Shown: positions 1-9,051, counted from the stretch's first letter. The stretch: 64,000 nt of DNA from CBDHDN01 sp965261585 (GCA_965261585.1 CBDHDN010000069.1:1-64000), one strand, 5' to 3'. Notes: a model not told the origin generated them from the letters alone. Numbers and translations are program-made.

Positions 1-78
1 GGCAGCCTCCGACAGGGACAGGATCAGCCGGCGGTCATGTTCGGCCGCAGACGACGCGATGGCAAGAGGCCGTCCCCG

Positions 79-861
79 TCACGCGAAGGCGTAGGCGGCC
101 ATCGAGATCACACCGTAGGTGAAACTGCGGTGGAGTGTCGTCATCACCGGCGCATCGCCGCCGGCGCCGAGCGCAACGAACAGCGGCAGCAGGTGATCCT
201 CGCTCGGATGATTGCGCGGGCCCTCGGGAGCCTGGCGGCGATAGTCGAGGAGCGCCGCGCGAGCGCCGGCGGCAAGCCGGTCGGCGAGCCAGCCGTCGAA
301 CGCCTCGGCATACGCGGCGGTCGGTGCGTCGATGGGCTGGCCGCGGAAGTCGGCGAGGTTATGCGTGGCCTGGCCGCTCGTCAGGATCAGGACGCCGTCG
401 TCGCGCAATGGCGCCGATGCCGTGCCAACCGCCAAGTGATGGGCGGGGCCGTCGCGCGCCTGGATCGACAATGGCACCACCGGCACGTCGGCCGCCGGCC
501 AGGCGAGCATCAACGGCGCCCAAGCGCCATGGTCGAGGCCGCGGTCATGGTCGATGGCGGTCTCGAAGCCGGCATGGCCGAGTACGTCGGCGACGCGGCC
601 GGCGAGCGCCGGCGCCCCGGCGGCGGGATAGCGCAGCTCGTAGAGCGATGCCGGGAAGCCATAGAAGTCGTGGATCGTCGCCGGGGCGGCGGCGGCCCCA
701 ACCGTGGGGATGGCCGTGTCCCAATGGGCGGAGACGACGACGATGGCCTTGGGGCGCCCGACGATCTCGCCCAGCCGGCTCAGAAAGTCCCGTGCCGGTG
801 CCGCTTCGAGGACCAGGGTCGGCGCACCTTGGCCGATGAAGGTGGCGGGCGGGGCGGGCAT
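79..861 (-). CDS. LigB-type extradiol dioxygenase (4,5-DOPA dioxygenase / YgiD family)
   Basis: 260 aa, the usual length for the DODA/YgiD family of class III ring-cleaving dioxygenases, which use a metal held by histidines. Visible family blocks are SAHWD (His46), a TIHDFYGFP segment, and a THNLADF segment near residue 175. The odd point is the N-terminal block: the family normally reads HGSP or HGAP there and the His is a metal ligand, but this protein reads GQGAP (Gln11, codon CAA). Activity may be lost or altered. The ATG at 861 gives the family N-terminus. No operon partner is obvious. The family call is secure; the substrate is not. Confidence 0.82.
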   Translation of the reverse strand: MPAPPATFIGQGAPTLVLEAAPARDFLSRLGEIVGRPKAIVVVSAHWDTAIPTVGAAAAPATIHDFYGFPASLYELRYPAAGAPALAGRVADVLGHAGFETAIDHDRGLDHGAWAPLMLAWPAADVPVVPLSIQARDGPAHHLAVGTASAPLRDDGVLILTSGQATHNLADFRGQPIDAPTAAYAEAFDGWLADRLAAGARAALLDYRRQAPEGPRNHPSEDHLLPLFVALGAGGDAPVMTTLHRSFTYGVISMAAYAFA

Positions 862-1012
862 GACCGGCGTCGGATCAGCTCACGCGCCAATAGCGCGTGA
901 CTCCTTGGATCTCGATCGGGCCATGTTCGGCCGCCGGCTCGGTGATGGCAAGTCGGGGATTGCGGAAGAGCACCGGGCGGATGGCCCGGTGCTCCCCAGC
1001 GTTCGGATCGGG

Positions 1013-1495
1013 TTAGGCCGCCTGCTTGGCCGTGCCCTCGATCACCTTCTTGGCCTTCGCGGCGAGGCGCGACGGCCCGGACGCGGCGATCGCGATGCGC
1101 CGCGGCTTCTTGGCCTCCGGCAGCTCGCGCACGAGGTCGATGGTCAGCAGGCCGTTGGCCAGATTGGCGGCGGTTACGCTGACGTGCTCGGCCAGACGGA
1201 ACTGCCGGTCTAACGTGCGGCCGGCGATGCCGCGGTACAGGTAGTTGCCGCCGGCATCGGTCTCCTTCTTGCCGCTGATCGTCAGCGTGTTCTCGCGCGC
1301 CTCGACGGACAGCTCATCCTCGCCGAAGCCGGCGACGGCCAAGGTGATCCGGTAGGCGTCCTCGCCCACCCGCTCGATGTTGGTCGGCGGATAGTTGGGA
1401 ACGGGGTCGTCGAGACGATGCTGATCGTCGACGATCCGGAACAGCCGGTCAAAGCCAACGGTCGATCGGAATAAAGGGGAGTAGTCGAAAGTCAT
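1013..1495 (-). CDS. Small heat-shock protein, Hsp20/IbpA family
   Basis: 160 aa with a central alpha-crystallin domain (about residues 35-130), including the ISGKKE strand and a C-terminal ADxxNGLLxIDL-like stretch. sHSPs are ATP-independent holdases that keep unfolding proteins soluble in the cytoplasm. The ATG at 1495 follows a strong Shine-Dalgarno, AGGAGG, a few bases upstream. That Shine-Dalgarno lies in a ROSE-like RNA hairpin (separate entry), so translation is probably temperature-controlled. It is a single gene, on the same strand as the dioxygenase downstream of it. Confidence 0.92.
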   Translation of the reverse strand: MTFDYSPLFRSTVGFDRLFRIVDDQHRLDDPVPNYPPTNIERVGEDAYRITLAVAGFGEDELSVEARENTLTISGKKETDAGGNYLYRGIAGRTLDRQFRLAEHVSVTAANLANGLLTIDLVRELPEAKKPRRIAIAASGPSRLAAKAKKVIEGTAKQAA

Positions 1496-1496
1496 G

Positions 1497-1551
1497 GCAT
1501 CCTCCTAAGAAGCAATGCGTCGATGTCGTGGTTCCCCAACAGCGGCGAACC
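1497..1551 (-). promoter_or_regulatory. ROSE-like RNA thermometer in the hsp20 5'UTR
   Basis: On the minus strand the leader ends in GCAUUGCUUCUUAGGAGG followed by AUGC. GCAU pairs with AUGC and UUGCUUC pairs with the AGGAGG Shine-Dalgarno, leaving one bulged G in the UUGCU arm. This UYGCU anti-SD arm with a bulged G is the hallmark of ROSE elements upstream of rhizobial and other alphaproteobacterial small heat-shock genes. A further short hairpin (GGTTC/GAACC) lies just upstream at 1530-1551. The hairpin is seen in the sequence; heat-induced melting is inferred from the family. Confidence 0.75.
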
Positions 1552-1897
1552 GGTTTGTCGAGCCCGATTGCGGCATCCGACGCCTATGGATTTGGGGTGT
1601 CGTCGCGTCATTTCAAGACTGGCACAGGCGCCGTGTATTGCGGCGCAACAGAACTGATGGGCGATTGCGAGACCCCGGGGATCCAGGGGGTGTCGGACAC
1701 GCTTACGCCGGATACGGACGGTTCCCGCCGCCTACCGCTGCTGGATGACGGAAGCGCTGAAACGGGTGTCGGCGGAATTTACAGTGCGCGGGGCCTCTCC
1801 AACGCCGCCTGTCCTAACACATTGATTTCATTGGATAACCATGAATGGCACGGATCTTGAAACGATCTCGCGAGCGAGGCGGCGAGGGGCGGGATCC
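1552..1897. other. Intergenic region without a recognisable gene
   Basis: About 350 bases between the divergent hsp20 and the exported-protein gene. I see no convincing coding frame, RNA gene or IS end. The hsp20 promoter should lie in its left part. Confidence 0.5.
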
Positions 1898-2368
1898 ATG
1901 GGGCGGAGGACGATGGCGGTGCTGGCGGCCCTGGCAGCGTTCGCCCTGTTGACAGCGGCTTGGGGGCAGACCGCGGCGGCCGGCGTCATCCGGTCGATCA
2001 CGGTTCAGGAGGCGGCGCCGGCCGCGCCGGCGGCACCGGTGACGCTGTCGGGATCGTTGCACGATGCTGCCGAGGACTTGCTCGCGTTCGGCCCGCCGTC
2101 GGCCGATGAGGCCGCCGCCGGTGCCGCGGCCGAGGACGCGCTGACCGTCCATGCGCCGGTTCGTTATTTGCACCTCAGCTGGGCCGCCGCGTTTCCGCCG
2201 GTAGACAGCGCGGCGGCAGTGGCCGACGCGCTGTCGAACGTGCTGGACGGGTTCACATTCTTGTCGCACGTACCCGACGGGTCGGTCGCCGGCATCGCCG
2301 CCCTGCTGCCGGCGCGCGACGCCGGGGGCGTGCGCAACCAGGCCCGCCGGGTCCGCCCGCAACGATGA
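1898..2368 (+). CDS. Hypothetical exported protein
   Basis: 156 aa from the ATG at 1898, which has GAGGGGCGG just upstream. Residues 6-28 form a hydrophobic signal-peptide-like segment (AVLAALAAFALLTAAW) ending in small residues. The mature part is Ala/Pro-rich and acidic with no family I recognise. It may go with the large TPR gene that starts about 80 bases downstream on the same strand. The call rests on codon use and the signal peptide only. Confidence 0.5.
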   Translation: MGRRTMAVLAALAAFALLTAAWGQTAAAGVIRSITVQEAAPAAPAAPVTLSGSLHDAAEDLLAFGPPSADEAAAGAAAEDALTVHAPVRYLHLSWAAAFPPVDSAAAVADALSNVLDGFTFLSHVPDGSVAGIAALLPARDAGGVRNQARRVRPQR

Positions 2369-2449
2369 TTGCGATCGCCCATCGCCGGTCCTCGCGCCGA
2401 TCGACACCTGCGCCGCCGACACCCACGCCGCGCCGCTAGATCTCAGCCG

Positions 2450-3273
2450 ATGGTCCTACCCATTCCTCCGTTTGCGCGATTCAGCCTGGTCCTGGCGGTC
2501 ATTCTGGCCGCCGACGTGCGCGTCGCCACGTCGCAGCTGATCGAGCGGGCGCAGGTGTATCAGTCACAGGGAAATCTCGACGCCGCCATTGGCGACCTCC
2601 GCAGCGTGCTGCGGGACGAGCCGGGCAACGACGGCGCGCGTGCCATGTTGGTCGGCGCCTACATCGACAAGGCGGCGGTGCTGCGCCAGGCAAAACGCCT
2701 GGATCAGGCGGTCAGCGAGCTCGAAAATGCGCTGCATTTCGATCGAGAGAACGCCACCGCGCGGGCGCTGCTGGTGGAGCACTATTCGGACCTGGCCGCC
2801 GCGGCAAAGAGCGGACGAGACCGCATCGCCTTGCTGAAACGCGCCGTGCAGACGGTGCCGGCGCACGCCGGGGCACGTCTGCGTCTCGGAGAGGCGTTCA
2901 TCGGCGTCGGCGCGCTGGCCAACGGCGAGAAGGAATTGAGGCATGCGCGCAAGAACGGCCTTGCGGCCGAGCTGATCGTCGAGCCGCTGGCCGACACCCT
3001 GATGCGCCAGCACAAATATGCCGACCTGTTGGGCACGTTCGAGCCCGACGACAAGGCTCTCCGGCCGATCAGGCCGCTCGTCCTCGTGTTGCGCGCGCGG
3101 GCCCTCGTCGAACTCGGCCGTGTGAGCGAGGCCGAGCTGGCATTGGCGGAGGCCCTGGAGATCGATCCGGGCAATGTACGCGCCGAGGTCGGGCTGGGAC
3201 ACGCCGCCCTGCGGCGCGGCGACACCGCGGCCGCGACGGCGGCGCTGCAGCGCGCGACGGCGATTGTCCCGGT
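2450..3273 (+). pseudogene. TPR-repeat protein (PrsT-like), 5' part, interrupted by IS
   Basis: First 274 codons of a large tetratricopeptide protein. An N-terminal hydrophobic segment (FSLVLAVILAA) suggests export. TPR helices follow, with the pattern GNLDAAIGDLRSVLRDEPGN. Reading runs into the IS and stops at 3325. If the IS and one 14-bp target copy are removed, the frame continues perfectly at 4702 and gives 950 aa, close to PrsT-like TPR proteins of exopolysaccharide/PEP-CTERM loci. No exosortase or PEP-CTERM gene is visible here, so that link is only a resemblance. The gene is disrupted as it stands. Confidence 0.75.
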
Positions 3274-3308
3274 TGTAGCGCACCCGGTTCCTTGGACACA
3301 AGTTTGTC

Positions 3309-4214
3309 TCACGCGGCGGGCCTGATTGAGATCGTGGCGTGCCACGCCTGACGAGCTTGAGCGGGGCTCAGGTAGCCGTTCTTTTCGACGATCCACTGGG
3401 CATTGTAGAGTTCGACGAAGTCGCGGACGGCGTCCCGCAGCTCCGCGATGTTGCGGTAGATGCGACCATGGATGATCTGTTCCTTCAGCGTGCGATTGAA
3501 CCGCTCGGCGACGCCGTTGGTCTGGGGCTCGGCGACGAAGGCGTAGGACGGCTGGATGCCCCAGAACTTGATCTGGTTGGTGAAGTGGTCCGACAGATAC
3601 TGGGAGCCGTGATCCATCCGCAAGGCCAGCCCCCGAGCCGCGCCGGCCGCGGTCGAGCCATACAGCCCGGCAAGCCCCATGGAGATCGGCTGCAGGGCGG
3701 CGAAGCGGTCGCCGCGCTTGCAGACATGCCAGCCGACACACTCGGCGTTCCAATGCTCGACGGCGGTGAAGATCCAGCCCCAGCCGTCGTCCACCGTGAA
3801 CACCCGAACGCCATCGGTGCCCCACATGAGGTTCGGGGCATGAGTGATGATCTCACCGTCATGGGGATTGCCGCCACGGCGGCGGCAGCGATGGGGCGAG
3901 AGCAGATTGTTCTCGCGCATCAGGCGGAGCACCCGCTTGCGGGCAACCCGGATGTCGCGACAGACCCGAAGCCGAGCCCAGACCTTGCGGTAGCCCTCGC
4001 CCTCCCAGGGCGATGCCTCCAGGTCGGCTTCGATCGCCACCAGCAGCGCCTGGTCCGAGATCGCGGGCTTCGGTCCCCGACGCTTTGCCGGCGGCTGCTC
4101 GGCGTGCTGGCCGGAGGTCATGGCGTAGAACGAGGAGCGGGCCATGCCCCAGGCGGCGCAGACCCGCCGCAGGCCGTAGGCCAGACCCGTGCCGGGCGAG
4201 GTGGCGGCACTCAT
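3309..4214 (-). CDS. IS3-like transposase OrfB (DDE integrase core), copy A
   Basis: 301 aa. There is an N-terminal HTH_21-like region (RRGPKPAISD at about 45-55, ENNLLSPHR at about 101-109), then the retroviral-integrase fold: Asp134 in WGTDG, Asp201 in MDHGSQYLS and Glu237 in NGVAERFN, with 35 residues between the last two. The start codon overlaps the orfA stop as ATGA, so translational coupling rather than the classic IS3 -1 frameshift is likely. All key residues are present, so this copy could be active. Confidence 0.92.
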   Translation of the reverse strand: MSAATSPGTGLAYGLRRVCAAWGMARSSFYAMTSGQHAEQPPAKRRGPKPAISDQALLVAIEADLEASPWEGEGYRKVWARLRVCRDIRVARKRVLRLMRENNLLSPHRCRRRGGNPHDGEIITHAPNLMWGTDGVRVFTVDDGWGWIFTAVEHWNAECVGWHVCKRGDRFAALQPISMGLAGLYGSTAAGAARGLALRMDHGSQYLSDHFTNQIKFWGIQPSYAFVAEPQTNGVAERFNRTLKEQIIHGRIYRNIAELRDAVRDFVELYNAQWIVEKNGYLSPAQARQAWHATISIRPAA

Positions 4215-4621
4215 CGCCGCGACCTCCGCCGCCCCAAAGGGCCGAAGGTCTCCGTCTTGGCCTCCAGCAGTTCCACCTGCATGGTCAACTCTCCGATCCG
4301 CTTCATGGCGCTATCCAGTTCCGCCTGCACCGGATCGCCCTTGCGTTGCTTGAGCGAGGCGTCGATCCCGCCGATCGCTTTCTCACGCCACTGCTCGAGC
4401 CGGAAGATCTCTACGCCCAACTGGCGCGACAGAAGTTGCACCGGCTCGTCACGCAAAAGCCGCAGAACGACCTCACGCTTGCGCGCCACCGTCCATCGCT
4501 GGCCAAGTCCCAGCGGGCCTGCCGGCAAAGCCTGGCCTGGGGAAAACGTGGACGAGCCAAGCTCGCCCGCATTTACCACAGGCCCATCAACAGCAACTTT
4601 CTTCCCAAAATTATCGGTCAT
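4211..4621 (-). CDS. IS3-like OrfA (HTH protein), copy A
   Basis: 136 aa from the ATG at 4621, which follows AAGGAGG with a 7-base spacer. A GTG 21 bases upstream keeps the frame but lies inside the Shine-Dalgarno hairpin, so the ATG is preferred. The middle part (ARKREVVLRLLRDEP, then FRLEQWREKAIGG) is the HTH_Tnp_1/SpoU-like DNA-binding region of IS3 OrfA proteins. The C-terminal third is a predicted leucine-rich helix (IGELTMQVELLEAK) of the kind used for multimerisation. Confidence 0.85.
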   Translation of the reverse strand: MTDNFGKKVAVDGPVVNAGELGSSTFSPGQALPAGPLGLGQRWTVARKREVVLRLLRDEPVQLLSRQLGVEIFRLEQWREKAIGGIDASLKQRKGDPVQAELDSAMKRIGELTMQVELLEAKTETFGPLGRRRSRR

Positions 4622-4631
4622 GTTCCGGTCC

Positions 4632-4671
4632 TCCTTGGACACTTCGATTAAGCCAATTCTGTGTCCAAGGA
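4632..4671 (-). promoter_or_regulatory. Hairpin linking the IS end repeat to the orfA Shine-Dalgarno
   Basis: TCCTTGGACAC in the terminal repeat and GTGTCCAAGGA just before orfA are perfect complements, 11 bp with an 18-base loop. The inner arm covers the AAGGAGG of orfA. A transcript entering from outside would fold it and hide the Shine-Dalgarno, whereas one starting inside the loop region would not. IS10 and IS50 use the same protective logic. The hairpin also occurs in copies B, C and D. Confidence 0.6.
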
Positions 4672-4701
4672 AATCGGGTCCGACTCAGCGATTGTCCCGG
4701 T

Positions 4702-6730
4702 GGACGCAAACGTGCCGCGCCTGCGCGGTGACCTCAGCTACCGGCGCGGCGACTACGCCGCGGCCGTCGACGCCTACGGCGAAGTGCTCGAGGCCAAGTT
4801 CGATCCGCTGGTCCGGATGAACCAGGTATTGTCGCAGATCGCCACCGGCGGAAGCGTGGCCGTCGTGGCCGAAGTAGAACGCGTCTTGGCAGAGGCGCCG
4901 CGTCACACCGGCGCGAACTACCTGCGCGCCCTGGCCGCTTTCGACCAGAGCGACTACGAGGCGGCACGCAGGCACATCGCGGCGGTGCAGGCGGTCAAGC
5001 CCGACCATGCGCCGAGCCGCCTCATTCACGGCGCGGCGGCCTTCGCCCTAGGCGACTACACGCTGGCAGAGACCCACCTGAACGCTGTTCTGGACTTCAA
5101 GCCGGAGCACATCGAGGCGCGGCGTCTCGCTGGCCTGGCGATGCTGCGGCTGGACCGGCCGGACGAAGCGGTCGCCGCGCTCGACGCACTAACGCTCGGG
5201 CCGACGGCCGATCCCGATACGGTGGCGCTGGTCGGCAGCGCGGCGGTCCAAGCGGGCTCCCTGGCGGCGGGGCACGACTATTTCACGGCGCTCGCTGCGC
5301 TGGCGCCGCTGCGGGCCGACGCGCAGGCCCGGCTTGGCGCCGTCAAGCCCGCGCTCGGCGACTTCGCCGGCGGCAAGCGCGCCCTCCAATCCGCGCTGCA
5401 GCGGGACCCGACCCTGGGCCACGCGCAGCTTGCGCTGGCCCTGGCGTTGCTGCGCACCGGCGCCCATGACCTGGCGCTTGCAGCGGCGCACCGGGTGATC
5501 GAGCTCGCACCGCAGGATCCGACCGGCCATGTCCTCACCGGTCTCGTCCACTTCATCCGCGGCGAGGCCGGACCGGCGCGGCTGCGGCTGACGCGGGCGC
5601 TGGAGATCCGGGACGACGATCACGATGCGCTGGTCGTGTTGGCCGAGGTGCTGGTGTCGGAGGGTGATCTCGCCGCCGCACGGATGCAACTGACCGCCGT
5701 GGTGGCGCAGCACTCGGCGGATCTGCGCTCGTGGCTGCGCCTGGCCGAGCTGGACTTCCGGGCCGGCGACGCGTCGGCCGCCGAGGCCCGCCTGTTGGCG
5801 GCGGCCGGCGAACACCCGGCCGCGTTGGCACCGCTGGTCATGCTGGGCCGATTGTATTTGAGCGCCGGCAGGCCGGATCGGGCGCTCGACGTGACCGAGG
5901 GCCGCCCGCGCGACGACGTCGACAACCTGGCGCTGCGGCACGTGATCGGCCGCGCCCTCGTTGCGTTGGACCGGCCGGCTGAGGCGATCGTCGTGCTGGG
6001 ACCGCTGGCCGCCGCGCTGCCGGATGTCGCGCCGGTTCACTACACAACGGCGACCGCCCATGCCCGGGCCGGCGACATGGCGGGTCGGCAAGCAAGCCTG
6101 CAGCGCGTCCTCGAACTCGATCCCGGCCACATCGCCGCCACCGTCGATCTGGCCCGCCTGGCGCTGCAGCGTGCCGACTTCGAGGCGGCCGACAGCCTGG
6201 TCGCGGCCCTGCGCGGCATGGCACCCGCCGCGGTGCTCGAGTTCGACGGCCGCGCGGCGCTCAGGGCAGGGCGCTACGAAGACGCCGTGACCGTGCTGAC
6301 CGAGGCGTCGCGCAGCGTGGCGTCGACGAGTGTGACCGTGGCGCTGGCCGAGGCCCACGGGGGCATGGGCCGATCGGACACGGCGGTCAGCCTCCTCGAG
6401 GGTTGGCTTGCCTGCATGCCGGCGGATCGGGCTGCCCGCTTCGCCGTGGCGACGCACTACATAGACCAGGGGCGGCTGGATGACGCGCTTGTCAACCTGC
6501 TGCTGCTGGAAGACGACGGCCGGCAAGAGCTTGGCGTCTCGAACAACATCGCCTGGGTATATCTCGGCCTGGGCAACGCCGCCGGCGCGTTGCCCTATGC
6601 GGAGCGCGCGCTGCGGCTGGCCGCCGGGGACGCTGCCGTCACCGACACCGCCGTCCAGGTCTTCCGGGCAGCCGGCGATCCCGACCGGGCGCGCGAATTG
6701 CTGGCCCGCGCCGAGGCACCGCCGCAATAG
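4702..6730 (+). pseudogene. TPR-repeat protein (PrsT-like), 3' part
   Basis: Remaining 676 codons of the interrupted TPR gene, in frame with 2450-3273 once the IS is removed. Repeated motifs such as RRGDYAAAVDAYGEVLEAKFDP, FALGDYTLAETHLNAVLDFKPEH and RALEIRDDDHDALVVLAEVLVSEGDLAAARM show many TPR units to near the C-terminus (stop at 6730). No start codon with a good ribosome site appears at the IS edge, so it is probably not translated on its own. TPR arrays serve as protein-protein scaffolds. Confidence 0.75.
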
Positions 6731-6960
6731 CAGCTATCGGTCCCGGCCTGCGTTGGCCGATCAACCGATGGCACCCGTCGAAACGCCTGGAAGAGACGGG
6801 CACCGCCAGGGTAGCCTCAACCGAGGCCCGGACGGACGGTGGGCATGCCATGGCGGCGCAAACCGTTCGCCGTGCCGGTTGCCGATCCTCGCTTCTCCTT
6901 TCCCTCTCCGACATTTGCGCTCTTCCTGCCGGGCACCGAGCAGGCCAAGGAAACCGACTC

Positions 6961-7090
6961 ATGAAGTTCGAGAGAGACAATTTCCATGTCGTGACCGGTG
7001 GGTCGGGATCGGGCAAATCGATGATCGTAGCTGCGTTGAGAGCGCGCGGGTTCTTGTGTGCGGCGGAAGCCGGACGCCAACTGGTTCAAG
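6961..7090 (+). pseudogene. AAA_28-family ATPase, 5' part, interrupted by IS1380-type element
   Basis: First 43 codons plus one base of a 184-aa NTPase. The ATG at 6961 is preceded by AAGGA. The P-loop GGSGSGKS is at residues 13-20, followed by AEAGRQLVQ. Removing the element at 7091-7884 and one copy of TCAAG joins CTG GTT CAA to GAG CAG GTG, restoring the family motif LVQEQVHIGG. AAA_28 proteins are small P-loop NTPases of poorly known function. Confidence 0.8.
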
Positions 7091-7884
7091 CCCGCATTAC
7101 CCAGATGATCATGTAATTTGACGACACCGCACCCGGATTCTGCTATAAGAATCATACAGTTGGAGCAGATATGGATCAGCGGATATGGCACACCCGATGG
7201 GTGAATCGAAACAGGGGTGCCTTCGGGTCGATTTTGACCGTCGACTCAAGCTTGAGTTCCACGGGTCCAAGGTCACTACTGACGCCGGTTTGCTCGCCTA
7301 TCGAGAGCTTGATGCCTCCGTTGAACTTACTGAGATGGTTGGCGATGTTCTTGCCGACAGTCGTACCGGCATGAATGGGCGGCATGGCATGGTCGGCCAG
7401 TTCCGCCAGTCCGTTTTCGGACGCCTTGGCGGCTACGACGACGTGAACGATGCCGACCGGCTCAGCCTCGACCCGGTCATGCGGTGGATCGTCGGCGGCC
7501 ATGCCGTCACTAAACAGGCGGCCTCGAGCAGTCAGATGGGGCGCTTCGAGACGGAGGTTCTGGCCACCGAGGAAAACCTCGCCGCGCTTGGTGATCTTTC
7601 CGGCCGATGGATCGACCGCGTTCATGACCGTTGCCCGCCGAAGAAGATCATTCTCGACATGGACAGCAGCGTCAGCCCAACCCACGGTGCTCAGGAAGGC
7701 TCGACCTACAACGGGCACTTCGGTTGCACCTGCTATCATCCCCTGTTCCTGTTCAACCAGTTCGGCGATTTGGAACGGTGCGCCCTGCGTCCCGGCAACG
7801 TTCACAGCGCCGATGGCTGGCGCAAGGTGCTGGAGCCGGTAGTGGCACGCTACAAGGAAAGGGATTTGCGTCGGTATTTCCGGG
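7091..7884 (+). mobile_element. Truncated IS1380-family element
   Basis: 794 bp flanked by the 5-bp direct repeat TCAAG (7086-7090, 7885-7889). The left end CCCGCATTACCC resembles the CCCGG ends of the other two IS1380 elements here. The right end is TATTTCCGGG, whose complement CCCGGAAATACC looks like an end, but it lies inside the transposase gene at the RRYFR motif. About half the transposase and the natural right end are absent. Confidence 0.7.
7185..7884 (+). pseudogene. IS1380-family transposase, N-terminal part
   Basis: About 233 codons from the ATG at 7185: FHGSKVTTDAGLLAYRELD at the N-terminus, then IILDMDSSVSPTHG with the first catalytic Asp, then GCTCYHPLFLFNQFGD. The frame is cut at LRRYFR, before the second Asp and the Glu, and would run on out of register into the ATPase gene. 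It cannot be active. It differs clearly from the two full IS1380 transposases in the window, so it is a different element. Confidence 0.8.
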
Positions 7885-7889
7885 TCAAG

Positions 7890-8314
7890 AGCAGGTGCAC
7901 ATCGGCGGCGACGCGACGCCGTGGCAGGACCCGATCAAGTTCCGCGAGGCGCTGCTCTCCCGCTCCATCCATATCTTCGAGCAAGTGCCGGAAAGGCACC
8001 GGCCCGTGTTCTTCGATCGCGGCATACCGGACGTCGTCGGCTACGCCCGGTTTCTCGACGTTCCGGTCCCCGCCCATCACCGTGCCGCGGTCGCCCTCTA
8101 CAGGTATGCGTCCACCGTATTCGTCACGCCGCCTTGGCGGGAAATCTACGAGAACGACGCGGAGAGAAAACAGACCTGGGCCGACGCCGTCGCCGACTAT
8201 CGCGTGAACGCCGAAGCCTATGCCGAAGCCGGCTATCGGCTCGTCGAAGTGCCGCGGGCGCCGGTCGCCGAACGGGTCGAGTTCATCTTGGAACGGGTCG
8301 AGGCCGCCCGCTAG
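7890..8314 (+). pseudogene. AAA_28-family ATPase, 3' part
   Basis: C-terminal 141 codons: QVHIGGDATPW, then FFDRGIPDVVGY (Walker-B-like region), then the late block PPWREIYENDAERKQT and the ending RAPVAERVEFILERVE, typical of the family. Together with 6961-7090 it makes a normal 184-aa protein, so the IS insertion is the only lesion. The stop TAG is at 8312-8314. Confidence 0.8.
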
Positions 8315-8474
8315 GAGTCGGGTGTTGACTGTGGAGGCCCGGGCCGAGCCTCGGATTCCATGGCATAACAACGGGTTGGCCGCTGGTGGGACATCTTACC
8401 GTTCCGCAGAGTTCCAGCGCTTTTCGGCTCGACCGTCCCACCGCGTGTTAGCAGGCGAAAGCGTCGACGCGCGC

Positions 8475-9047
8475 TCATGCCGCGCAGCTGATCACCACCT
8501 CATCGACGTAGCCGCGGATCAGCACCTCGCGATGGCCGTAGGCCACGGGCACGGAGTAGTCGTTGTTCCGGTAGCGCACCAGCGACAGCGAGCTCACCCG
8601 CCCGGGACGCTTGTCGCAGGCGTCGTAGGGCGCCGGCGGCAACGCCAAGAGGGCGTCGCGATCCCGCTCGAGGCGCTCGCCGATCGTCTCCTCGTGGCCC
8701 TGCAGCCGCGCGCCCTGGCGCCGGCGGCACTGCGCCACGAGACCATCGTTCAGGGCATCGATGCTCTCGACCCGCGGCACCGGCACCAGGAAGTTGCGCC
8801 GGATGAAGCCTATCAGCCCCTCGACCTTGCCCTTGTCGTTGCCCTTGCCGGGCCGGCCGAACCGGTCCTCGAACAGGTAGTGCGATTGGAGCTCCGTGAA
8901 GACACGCGTTCGCTGCCGCGTGCCGTCGCCCAGGATCCGTGCAACCGCCAGCTTCGTGTTGTCGTACAGGATCGAGCGCGGGACGCCGCCGAAGAATGCA
9001 AACGCCGCGTTGTGACCATCGCAGAACGCCTCGGTCGTTTCCGCCGG
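8475..9047 (-). pseudogene. istA: IS21 transposase IstA, C-terminal part
   Basis: 191 codons that continue the N-terminal half after the IS1380 element. It contains SILYDNTKLAV (second catalytic Asp), GNDKGKVEGLIGFIRR (catalytic Glu) and the C-terminal DNA-binding region RYRNNDYSVPVAYGHREV. The stop TGA is at 8475-8477. It cannot be translated from the istA start because of the insertion. Confidence 0.8.
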
Positions 9048-9051
9048 CTAG

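Larger units (their letters stand above)
3274..4687 (-). mobile_element. IS3-like two-ORF insertion sequence, intact copy A
   Basis: 1414 bp flanked by a perfect 14-bp direct repeat, gcgattgtcccggt (3260-3273 and 4688-4701). The ends are imperfect inverted repeats beginning TGTAGCGCACCCGG and TGAGTCGGACCCGA, both running into TTCCTTGGACAC. It carries orfA and orfB with an ATGA overlap. The orfB product has an IS3-type D-D-35-E core, but IS3 elements usually duplicate 3-5 bp, so the 14-bp duplication is unusual. Other copies lie at 12846-14258, 14398-14978 and 63764 onward. Confidence 0.9.
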
